Shown: positions 1 through 5,071 of the stretch, piece after piece
Numbering within the stretch: position 1 is the stretch's first letter
Layout of the letters: every line of letters starts with the position of its first letter
DNA from: Bacteroidia bacterium
GTDB lineage: Bacteria > Bacteroidota > Bacteroidia > Flavobacteriales > NORP286
Length of the DNA: 5,477 bases
NCBI GenBank assembly: GCA_016763665.1
Contig: JAESTI010000160.1
Location: forward strand, 1 to 5,477
Direction: 5' to 3'
Position numbers and translations under genes: made by a program
Notes under the pieces: generated by a model
The model's input: the letters and a program-made list of their open reading frames with translations, nothing else
Told to the model about the DNA's origin: nothing
Database searches by the model: none

Positions 1-111
1 GTAATTCTCAGCAATACTACTAACAAGCTCAGGGTTATATTGATCTACTTTTTTGTACCCATCGTCTGTCTGGTTAAAGTCTGTTCCGTTTAACAATTCT
101 TCTTTTTCCAT
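1..111 (-). CDS. folE: Probable GTP cyclohydrolase I, N-terminal fragment (gene runs off the left edge)
   Basis: Only the first 37 codons are inside the window, reading leftward from an ATG at 111-109. The visible peptide is acidic and polar at the start, then has DGYKKVDQYNPELV and ends SSIAENY. As I recall, this resembles the variable N-terminal lead-in of Bacteroidota GTP cyclohydrolase I, just before the conserved LGEDP/REGL and KTPxRVAK region, which is not in the window. GTP cyclohydrolase I converts GTP to 7,8-dihydroneopterin triphosphate in the cytosol, feeding folate or biopterin-type pterins. The strongest support is context: the gene directly upstream on the same strand encodes a 6-pyruvoyl-tetrahydropterin synthase family enzyme, which uses exactly that product. 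No catalytic or zinc-binding residue can be seen, so the call rests on a weak N-terminal resemblance plus the neighbour. Confidence 0.5.
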   Translation of the reverse strand, partial: MEKEELLNGTDFNQTDDGYKKVDQYNPELVSSIAENY

Positions 112-172
112 GATAAAATTAATTTCTCTGCTTAGTGCTACTATTAACCGATTGTCAGTGACTTATCTAAAT

Positions 173-184
173 TGCAATATTGCA
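173..184. promoter_or_regulatory. 12-bp perfect palindrome TGCAATATTGCA upstream of the folE-like gene
   Basis: The sequence is identical to its own reverse complement and lies about 60 bp upstream of the start codon at 111. Its length and symmetry would suit a dimeric repressor site, but no regulator is known from the window. In AT-rich DNA a 12-bp palindrome can arise by chance, so the functional reading is only a guess. Confidence 0.2.
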
Positions 185-189
185 TTATA

Positions 190-290
190 CCGGATGCTGG
201 ATTCTTGATTCTTGATGATGAAAATTAGTGACAGTGGTGTACATCCCGTATCCAGGATCCAACATCCAGTATCCAGCATCAAGCATCCAG
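190..290. repeat. Heptamer-periodic repeat (consensus GATNCTG) in two opposed arms
   Basis: The left arm (193-220) reads as four successive 7-bp units of the form GATNCTK or a near variant. The right arm (242-290) has the same unit on the opposite strand, about six copies in plus-strand form NAGNATC with exact 7-bp spacing. Positions 190-217 and 263-290 pair as an imperfect inverted repeat, 21 of 28 positions by my hand alignment. The right arm overlaps the 3' end of the 6-pyruvoyl-tetrahydropterin synthase gene, so the stop codon and last residues of that gene are repeat sequence. The same unit recurs at 2529-2582. This looks like a dispersed intergenic repeat; its function is unknown. Confidence 0.75.
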
Positions 291-695
291 TGCACCAAAA
301 TATTCAGCACAGTTATTTTCTGTTTCCTGAACTTTAACTCGGTGTAATTCACAATCCGTTATTACATTTTTTAATTCGTTGAAAATTGCAATGGAAAGAT
401 TCTCTGTAGTACTCATTTTCCCTTTCATAAAATCTACATCCATATCAATATTCTTATGATCTATTTTATCAATGATCTCCTTTTTAATAATGGTGCTAAG
501 TTCCTTTAAGTTGGTAATGATACCTGTCTCCGGATTTGGTTCTCCTTTTACCGTAACAAAAAGCTCATAATTATGCCCATGGTAATTTTTGTTGGCACAA
601 ACACCGAACACCTCAAAATTCTTTTCGTCATCCCAATTTGGATTAAAAAGCCTGTGAGCGGCATTAAAAGTCTCTCTTCTTGTTAAAAACACCAT
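279..695 (-). CDS. 6-pyruvoyl-tetrahydropterin synthase / 6-carboxytetrahydropterin synthase family protein
   Basis: This 138-residue protein belongs to the PTPS/QueD fold family of zinc enzymes that act on 7,8-dihydroneopterin triphosphate. The zinc histidines are visible: His14 in FNAAHRL, and His39 and His41 in HGHNY. The catalytic residues are Cys33, the Asp79-His80 pair in DHKNID, and Glu124 in QETENN. The spacing is Cys-x5-His-Gly-His, as in mammalian PTPS, rather than the Cys-x3-His-Gly-His of E. coli QueD. FGVCANKNYHGHNYE, DHKNIDMDV and STTEN also resemble the animal enzyme closely. It may therefore make 6-pyruvoyl-tetrahydropterin for a biopterin-like cofactor, although QueD activity for queuosine cannot be excluded. 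The start at 695 gives the usual family length and has a well-spaced promoter just upstream. The probable folE lies downstream on the same strand. The last few residues (ALDA) and the stop codon come from the GATNCTG repeat. Confidence 0.93.
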   Translation of the reverse strand: MVFLTRRETFNAAHRLFNPNWDDEKNFEVFGVCANKNYHGHNYELFVTVKGEPNPETGIITNLKELSTIIKKEIIDKIDHKNIDMDVDFMKGKMSTTENLSIAIFNELKNVITDCELHRVKVQETENNCAEYFGALDA

Positions 696-723
696 TTTAA
701 TTAAAAATTAAGGTACAAATATA

Positions 724-753
724 CAAAATTATGCCTTTGGATAGGTCGTTCAA
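724..753 (-). promoter_or_regulatory. Bacteroidota-type promoter for the pterin synthase gene
   Basis: On the minus strand, TTG at 753-751 is followed after 19 bp by TAATTTTG at 731-724. This fits the Bacteroidota consensus TTG-N(about 19)-TAnnTTTG. The -7 box ends 28 bp upstream of the ATG at 695, leaving a short leader. A second -7-like box, TATATTTG, lies immediately downstream at 723-716 but has no TTG at proper spacing. The promoter probably also serves the folE-like gene if the two are co-transcribed. Confidence 0.6.
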
Positions 754-800
754 GCGTACATCCAAACCACTATTATTCAATAATTTAAACCTTATTTTTT

Positions 801-808
801 TATCTTTG
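801..808 (+). promoter_or_regulatory. truB: Possible -7 box (TATCTTTG) of the truB-ribF promoter
   Basis: TATCTTTG matches the Bacteroidota -7 consensus TAnnTTTG and ends 29 bp before the truB start, a plausible leader length. I find no TTG at 17-23 bp upstream, so the -33 element is missing or degenerate. The site lies in the 142-bp gap between two divergent genes, where a rightward promoter is expected. Confidence 0.4.
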
Positions 809-837
809 TCCTCCTTTTTGAGTATTTTTTTTCATTA

Positions 838-1536
838 ATGAAAAAACTAGATCAAAATATTGATTTTCAAAGTGGTGAAACTTTGTTGTTTAACAAGCCC
901 TTAACCTGGACATCTTTCGATGTGGTGAACAAGGTGAGAAGACTAGTTAAAGTGAAAAAAGTTGGTCATGCAGGAACTTTGGATCCCTTGGCTACTGGGC
1001 TATTGATCTTGTGTACTGGAAAAATGACCAAAAGCATCAATGAGATACAAGTCACAGAAAAAGAATATATCGGAACTTTTGAGTTAGGGGCTGTAACGCC
1101 ATCGTATGATAAGGAAACTGAAGTTACTGAAAGATTTTCAATAGAACATCTTACGGAAGAGCTGATCAAAGAAACAATAAATGAGTTTCTAGGTATGATC
1201 ACTCAATATCCACCCACATATTCTGCAATAAGAATTGATGGCGAAAAAGCATATAAGAAAGCGAGAAGAGGAGAGGAGTTCAAAACAAAAGAAAGAACTG
1301 TAGTGATCAAAGAGTTTGAAATTACAAAAATAGAGTTACCATCGGTTTCGTTTCGAGTGGTTTGTAGTACAGGAACTTATATCAGATCATTGGTAAATGA
1401 TTTTGGAAAAAAACTAAATAACGGAGCGCATTTAACCTCGCTTTGTAGAACAAGAATAGGGAAGTTTAAACTGGAAGATGCGTGGGAAATAAGTGAATTT
1501 GAAAAAGAAATTAGAGGTGCGGAGGTACTGACATGA
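838..1536 (+). CDS. truB: tRNA pseudouridine(55) synthase TruB
   Basis: TruB isomerises U55 to pseudouridine in the T-loop of almost all tRNAs. The 232-residue protein has the family motifs in order: an N-terminal FNKPLTWTSFDVV segment (18-30); GHAGTLDPLATG (43-54) with catalytic nucleophile Asp49; KEYIGT (75-80) with Tyr77, the conserved active-site tyrosine; QYPPTYSA (123-130); GEKAYKKAR (135-143); and GTYIRSL (179-185) with Arg183. It is much shorter than E. coli TruB (about 314 residues) and ends just after the catalytic domain, without a C-terminal PUA domain. This is the usual form in Bacteroidota and not a truncation. The ATG at 838 has no Shine-Dalgarno sequence, only a T-rich leader. 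The stop codon overlaps the start of ribF in ATGA, so the two are almost surely one transcript with coupled translation. Confidence 0.97.
   Translation: MKKLDQNIDFQSGETLLFNKPLTWTSFDVVNKVRRLVKVKKVGHAGTLDPLATGLLILCTGKMTKSINEIQVTEKEYIGTFELGAVTPSYDKETEVTERFSIEHLTEELIKETINEFLGMITQYPPTYSAIRIDGEKAYKKARRGEEFKTKERTVVIKEFEITKIELPSVSFRVVCSTGTYIRSLVNDFGKKLNNGAHLTSLCRTRIGKFKLEDAWEISEFEKEIRGAEVLT
1521..1525 (+). promoter_or_regulatory. ribF: Shine-Dalgarno-like GGAGG in front of ribF, inside the truB coding end
   Basis: GGAGG ends 7 nt before the ribF ATG at 1533, the textbook spacing for a ribosome binding site. It lies within the last codons of truB. None of the other complete plus-strand genes here has such a site, in line with the rarity of Shine-Dalgarno use in Bacteroidota. 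It supports the start at 1533 and suggests coupled re-initiation at the ATGA overlap, but a chance match within truB codons is possible. Confidence 0.4.
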
Positions 1537-2480
1537 AAATCTACAGAAGTTTAGAAGAATACACCAGGGTTGAAAAACCCATTGACACCACTGGTACATT
1601 TGATGGAGCACATTTAGCCCACCAAAAAATAATTGACCGGATCAAACAGATTGCTGAAACTGAAAAAGGCGAGACTGTTCTTATTACTTATTGGCCTCAT
1701 CCAAGATTGGTTTTAAATCCAAATGATAATTCTCTAAAATTGATTAACTCTTTAGAGGAAAAGATTGATTTATTGGAAGCTTATGGAATTGATCATTTGT
1801 TAATTCTTGAGTTTACAAAAGAGTTTTCACAGATATCATCTAAAGAATATATTGAAGATATTTTAGTGAATAAAATTGGAGTTCATAAATTGGTTATAGG
1901 TTATAACCATCATTTTGGTCGAAACAGAGAAGGGTCTCTGAAAAATCTAAAAGAAAATAGTGCAGTTTATGGTTTTGAGGTCGAAGAAATTCCGGAGCAG
2001 GATATTGATGATGTTGCGGTAAGTTCTACAAAGATCAGAGAGGCTATTACAAATGGAGATATTAAAACAGCAAACAACTATTTAGGATATAATTTCTTTT
2101 TGCAAGGTAAAGTTGTAAAAGGAAGCCAAACAGGTAGATCAATTGAATTTCCAACAGCAAACATTGATATTGAGGAAAAGTACAAGATCATTCCAAAAGA
2201 TGGAGTGTATGCTGTTGAAGTAGAATGTAGTAATATATTAATGAATGGCATGCTAAATATTGGAAATAGACCTACATTTAACGGAACCGATAGAAGTATT
2301 GAAGTTCATATTTTTGATTTTGATGAAGAACTTTATGATAAGACCTTGAAGGTGAGTTTCATTGAGAGAGTACGTGAAGAGCTTAAATTTGAAAACAAAG
2401 AGGAACTAAGATCGCAACTAATAAAAGATAAAAAAACAGTGACAGAAATATTGTCGCTGAATGTAGTCAATAAGGAATAA
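1533..2480 (+). CDS. ribF: Bifunctional riboflavin kinase / FAD synthetase RibF
   Basis: RibF phosphorylates riboflavin to FMN and then adenylates FMN to FAD. At 315 residues it has the normal family length and two domains. The N-terminal FAD synthetase domain (about 1-180) shows GTFDGAHLAH (21-30), the counterpart of the GxFDGxHxGH nucleotide-binding motif, then PHPRLVLNP (55-63), VIGYNHHFGRNREG (121-134) and SSTKIR (164-169). The C-terminal riboflavin kinase domain (about 183-310) shows GKVVKGSQTGRSIEFPTAN (192-210) with the PTAN motif, GNRPTF (244-249) and the expected catalytic Glu257 in SIEVHIFDF. An oddity is Ala29 in place of the usual second glycine of HxGH; nothing else suggests loss of function. 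It overlaps truB by 4 bp and follows a GGAGG site. Pairing of truB and ribF is common in bacteria. The coding end is followed by a 184-bp gap holding a strong inverted repeat. Confidence 0.97.
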   Translation: MKIYRSLEEYTRVEKPIDTTGTFDGAHLAHQKIIDRIKQIAETEKGETVLITYWPHPRLVLNPNDNSLKLINSLEEKIDLLEAYGIDHLLILEFTKEFSQISSKEYIEDILVNKIGVHKLVIGYNHHFGRNREGSLKNLKENSAVYGFEVEEIPEQDIDDVAVSSTKIREAITNGDIKTANNYLGYNFFLQGKVVKGSQTGRSIEFPTANIDIEEKYKIIPKDGVYAVEVECSNILMNGMLNIGNRPTFNGTDRSIEVHIFDFDEELYDKTLKVSFIERVREELKFENKEELRSQLIKDKKTVTEILSLNVVNKE

Positions 2481-2528
2481 TTTTGCTGTAATTGAAAAAT
2501 GCTTCATTCTAGATAATTGTTAAAGATA

Positions 2529-2582
2529 CTGGATACTAGATTCTGGATAAATTGATGAAAAAATCCAGAATCTAGTATCCAG
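2529..2582. repeat. Perfect 20-bp inverted repeat built from the GATNCTG heptamer
   Basis: Arms at 2529-2548 (CTGGATACTAGATTCTGGAT) and 2563-2582 are exact reverse complements, separated by a 14-nt A-rich loop. The left arm and the bases before it (from 2525) scan as 7-bp units GATACTG, GATACTA, GATTCTG, the same family as the element at 190-290. The RNA would form a long uninterrupted stem between ribF and gltX. There is no U-run after it, so it is not a typical intrinsic terminator, though it could protect the ribF 3' end or attenuate read-through. It is probably a dispersed repeat of this genome. Confidence 0.9.
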
Positions 2583-2664
2583 ATTCAGCCCAAAATTTTG
2601 ATTACCCTAAATTTATTATTCATACAATTTTATATATCATAGTAATTAATTGTAAATTAAGAAA

Positions 2665-4200
2665 ATGGATAGAAAAGTAAGAGTGAGGTTTGCGCCAAGT
2701 CCCACGGGTCCGTTACATATTGGTGGGGTGCGTACTGCATTGTACAACTATTTGTTTGCTAAAAAACACAATGGAGCGTTCATTCTCAGAATTGAAGATA
2801 CTGATCAAACAAGGTATGTTGAAGGTGCCGAACAATATATATTGAATTCTTTGCAGTGGTGCGGATTAAAATGGGATGAAGGAGTTGGTGCAGGTGGAGA
2901 ATTTGGGCCATATCGCCAGTCTGAAAGAAAGGAAATGTATAGAAAGTATGCAGATCAATTGGTTGCCAATGACCATGCGTATTATGCTTTCGATACTCCT
3001 GAAGAATTAGATGAAATGCGCCAGAAATTGAAATCTGCAAAAGTTCCATCGCCTCAATATAATGCTGTTACCCGAAGCAGTATGAAAAACTCTTTAACCT
3101 TGTCTGAAGATAAAGTAAAGGAGTTACTAGGTAAGAACACTCCACACGTAATTAGAATTAAAGTTCCTCGAAAGGAGGAAATTAAAATTAAGGACATTAT
3201 AAGAGGGTGGGTTGTTTTTCACAGTTCACAGGTAGATGATAAAGTGCTTTTTAAGTCGGATGGAATGCCAACGTATCATTTAGCTAATGTGGTGGATGAT
3301 CATCTAATGGAAATATCCCATGTAATTAGGGGAGAAGAATGGTTGCCTTCAACTCCGGTTCATGTATTGTTGTATAAATATTTGGGCTGGGAAAGTGAGA
3401 TGCCTGAATTTGCGCATTTACCATTGATATTGAAGCCTGATGGAAATGGAAAATTAAGTAAGAGAGATGGAGATAAACTTGGATTTCCGGTATTTCCGAT
3501 GGACTGGATCAATCCCGAGAATAATGAAAGATCTTCCGGGTTTAAAGAGGAAGGGTATTTTCCGCAAGCATTTTTGAATATGCTGGTATTGTTGGGCTGG
3601 CATCCAAGTGATGACAAAGAAATGTTTACTCTTGATGAACTGATCAGTGAATTTAGCTTGGAACGTGTTACCAAGTCAGGTGCTAAATTTGATCCTGACA
3701 AAGCTAGTTGGTTCAATCAACAATATTTGAAGTCTTACGATAATAAAGAACTTGCCAAAATGGTACAACCGGCATTGCAAGATAAAGGAATAGAAAGTGA
3801 TGAAGAATTTGTAAGTAACGTTTGTGGTTTGGTAAAAGAAAGAATGTCTTTCGTAAATGATTTTTGGGAGCATGCATCTTACTTTTTTGAAAAGCCAAAG
3901 AGTTACGATGAAAAAGTAGTGAGGAAAAAATGGAAGGAAAATATTCCTGAAGTAGTTGTAGAATTGAAATCTGTTTTTTTAAATTTACAGAGTTTCAAAG
4001 CCGATGAAATAGAGCATGCATTTAAGCAGTTTGTTGAATCAAAAGGATTACCAATTGGAGCATTGATGCCAGTATTAAGATTATTGGTTTCTGGAGTGGG
4101 TTTTGGACCCCCATTGTTTGAAATGGCAGAGTTGTTAGGAAAAGAAGAAGTTATAGAAAGAATTGAGACGGGAATAAACGAATTGGAACCGGTAAGTTAA
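2665..4200 (+). CDS. gltX: Glutamyl-tRNA synthetase (class I)
   Basis: GluRS charges tRNA-Glu with glutamate in the cytosol. The 511-residue protein starts with the Rossmann-fold signature: RFAPSPTGPLHIGG (8-21) carries the HIGH-type motif HIGG at 18-21, followed by LRIEDTDQTR (41-50), which contributes to amino acid and ATP binding. The KMSKS-type loop is KLSKRDGD (263-270). After it comes LGFPVFPMDW and an extra stretch to about residue 300 (ending EEGYFP), which matches the insert I recall in Bacteroidota GluRS and is one of the best lineage markers here. LLGWHPSDD (309-317) and the helical anticodon-binding C-terminus complete a full-length enzyme. The cysteine cluster for zinc found in E. 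coli GluRS is absent; only Cys66 and Cys387 are present, as in many zinc-free members. The start at 2665 has no Shine-Dalgarno sequence but an A-rich leader. An octamer repeat array begins within a few bases of the stop codon. Confidence 0.98.
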   Translation: MDRKVRVRFAPSPTGPLHIGGVRTALYNYLFAKKHNGAFILRIEDTDQTRYVEGAEQYILNSLQWCGLKWDEGVGAGGEFGPYRQSERKEMYRKYADQLVANDHAYYAFDTPEELDEMRQKLKSAKVPSPQYNAVTRSSMKNSLTLSEDKVKELLGKNTPHVIRIKVPRKEEIKIKDIIRGWVVFHSSQVDDKVLFKSDGMPTYHLANVVDDHLMEISHVIRGEEWLPSTPVHVLLYKYLGWESEMPEFAHLPLILKPDGNGKLSKRDGDKLGFPVFPMDWINPENNERSSGFKEEGYFPQAFLNMLVLLGWHPSDDKEMFTLDELISEFSLERVTKSGAKFDPDKASWFNQQYLKSYDNKELAKMVQPALQDKGIESDEEFVSNVCGLVKERMSFVNDFWEHASYFFEKPKSYDEKVVRKKWKENIPEVVVELKSVFLNLQSFKADEIEHAFKQFVESKGLPIGALMPVLRLLVSGVGFGPPLFEMAELLGKEEVIERIETGINELEPVS

Positions 4201-4206
4201 ATCGTT

Positions 4207-4252
4207 ATTCGTGTATTTGTTAATTCGTACATTCGTAAAGATTCGTTATTGT
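4207..4252 (+). repeat. ATTCGT array with 8-bp spacing, downstream of gltX
   Basis: ATTCGT or one-mismatch copies begin at 4207, 4215 (ATTTGT), 4223 and 4231, exactly 8 bp apart. A further copy is at 4241, and a decayed one (ATTGT) lies at 4248-4252. The array starts 6 bp after the gltX stop codon and occupies half of the 88-bp gap to the next gene. The two bases between cores vary. The complement of the same core is arrayed at 4543-4577, and the core itself again at 4983-5020. Confidence 0.75.
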
Positions 4253-4288
4253 AATTAGCATCAAAATTCTTTTTTAAATTTTGTATAA

Positions 4289-4501
4289 ATGACCAACACA
4301 CTTTCTGAAAATGGAGTTTCCGAAAATTCAGATTCTGAAGAATTCAATGATGGAGAAGAAGGATTAGACGAACTTAATGAATCAGAAGGAAATGAAGACA
4401 ATGATGAAAGTTCAGATGATGAATTAGAAATTGATTTGGATGATGAAATGGATGAGTTTGATGATGATTTTGATGAGGGAGATTATGAAGAATTCGATTG
4501 A
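4289..4501 (+). CDS. Small hyperacidic protein of unknown function
   Basis: I do not recognise this 70-residue protein. Half of its residues are acidic (17 Asp and 18 Glu) and there is no Lys, Arg or His, giving a net charge near -35. There is also no Cys, Trp or Pro. The C-terminal half alternates acidic runs with single hydrophobic residues (LEIDLDDEMDEFDDDFDE, 46-63), while the N-terminal third is richer in Ser and Asn. No signal peptide or membrane segment is visible; it should be a disordered cytoplasmic polyanion. The start is fixed, since an in-frame TAA lies directly before the ATG. Support for it being real is moderate: a clean open frame among same-strand genes, with repeat units in the gaps on both sides rather than inside it. 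Alternatives are a nucleic-acid mimic or chaperone-like acidic protein, a cation-binding protein, or a chance open frame in GAT/GAA-rich DNA. Confidence 0.55.
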   Translation: MTNTLSENGVSENSDSEEFNDGEEGLDELNESEGNEDNDESSDDELEIDLDDEMDEFDDDFDEGDYEEFD

Positions 4502-4542
4502 TACGAATTAAGAATGTCTTTAGATAATAGCTTTATAGAACC

Positions 4543-4577
4543 AATATACGAATACACGAATTTACGAATCACCGAAT
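4543..4577 (-). repeat. ACGAAT array with 8-bp spacing, running into the start codon of the cobalamin-binding gene
   Basis: Cores begin at 4548, 4556, 4564 (all ACGAAT) and 4572 (CCGAAT), exactly 8 bp apart. This is the reverse complement of the ATTCGT unit. An isolated copy also lies at 4503-4508, right after the stop codon of the acidic protein gene. The last unit ends at 4577 and so includes the A and T of the ATG at 4576. The array is an imperfect inverted copy of the one at 4983-5020. Confidence 0.75.
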
Positions 4578-4983
4578 GAATAGACCAATTAGAGTGCTCA
4601 TAGCTAAAATTGGCTTGGATGGTCACGATCGAGGTGCAAAAGTAATTGCATCATCACTGAGGGATAAAGGCATGGAGGTGATCTATACAGGTTTGAGGCA
4701 AACACCTGAAATGGTTGTAAACACTGCTCTTCAAGAAGATGTAGATGCCATTGGGGTCAGTATACTATCCGGAGCACACATGACTATTTTCCCAAAGGTT
4801 ATTGATCTGATGAAAAAGAATGAACTCAATGATGTACTTTTAACCGGTGGAGGTATAATCCCTGATGAAGATATGAAGAAACTAAATGACATGGGCGTTG
4901 GCAAATTATTTCCACCCGGAACAGATACCAATGCCATCTCTGAATACATTTCCGATTGGACGAAACAAAATAGAAATTTCTAA
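4576..4983 (+). CDS. Stand-alone cobalamin (B12)-binding subunit, methylmalonyl-CoA mutase C-terminal type
   Basis: This 135-residue protein is a single B12-binding Rossmann-like domain. It carries DGHDRG (15-20), the DxHxxG motif whose His17 replaces the lower axial ligand of cobalamin; SIL (62-64), matching the SxL motif; and GGG (91-93), the glycine turn near the nucleotide tail. [19 protein letters not shown] is typical of the C-terminal domain of methylmalonyl-CoA mutase and of small subunits of isobutyryl-CoA-type mutases. It should work with a separate catalytic large subunit for radical rearrangement of acyl-CoA, but none is encoded here. Its length matches known small subunits, so it is not a fragment. 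The ATG at 4576 is the only usable start: the frame is open from 4531 but contains no other start, and the family begins at MxRPIRV. Repeat arrays abut both ends of the gene. Confidence 0.92.
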   Translation: MNRPIRVLIAKIGLDGHDRGAKVIASSLRDKGMEVIYTGLRQTPEMVVNTALQEDVDAIGVSILSGAHMTIFPKVIDLMKKNELNDVLLTGGGIIPDEDMKKLNDMGVGKLFPPGTDTNAISEYISDWTKQNRNF

Positions 4984-5020
4984 TTCGTTGATTCGTATTA
5001 ATTCGTTATTCGTAAATATT
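4983..5020 (+). repeat. ATTCGT array starting inside the stop codon of the cobalamin-binding gene
   Basis: Copies of ATTCGT begin at 4983, 4991, 5001 and 5008. The first uses the last A of the TAA stop (4981-4983). The spacings are 8, 10 and 7 bp, looser than in the other two arrays. Decayed copies (ATTCTT, ATTCAT) continue to about 5038. It is an imperfect inverted match to 4543-4577, alignable over the whole 35-bp length with a few mismatches and small gaps. Confidence 0.7.
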
Positions 5021-5071
5021 AGTATTCTTTGTATTCATTAGTATATTAGCATCTTTCATAAGAAAAATACT

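Noticed and set aside
966..1202. Minus-strand open frame inside truB
   Set aside because: It is a shadow of truB with no recognisable domain. The plus-strand frame carries all the family motifs.
2451..2485. Promoter for gltX at the ribF end (TTG at 2451, TAATTTTG at 2478)
   Set aside because: The 24-bp spacing is too long for the usual range, and the -7 box overlaps the ribF stop codon. It would put the 20-bp stem into the gltX leader, which is interesting but not supported enough to annotate.
2529..2582. Inverted repeat as an intrinsic terminator of ribF
   Set aside because: There is no T-run after the right arm, and the stem is AT-balanced and made of a repeated heptamer, so a repeat element explains it better. 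Some effect on transcript ends remains possible.
2786..3898. Several minus-strand open frames inside gltX
   Set aside because: All lie within a full-length, well-conserved gltX and have shadow-type composition with no domain signature.
4275..4283. TAAATTTTG as the promoter -7 box of the acidic gene
   Set aside because: It has one base too many for TAnnTTTG and ends only 5 bp before the ATG, which would require a leaderless transcript.
4201..4501. Acidic frame as a broken C-terminal tail of a larger gene or of gltX
   Set aside because: gltX is complete by its motifs and length, an in-frame TAA sits directly before the acidic frame's ATG, and the gap between them is repeat array rather than decayed coding sequence.
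4731..4949. Minus-strand open frame inside the cobalamin-binding gene
   Set aside because: It is antisense to conserved B12-domain coding sequence and shows no independent features.
4207..5020. ATTCGT arrays as a CRISPR array
   Set aside because: The repeated core is only 6 bp with 2-bp spacers. There are no 25-40 bp repeats, no unique spacers of similar length and no cas genes.
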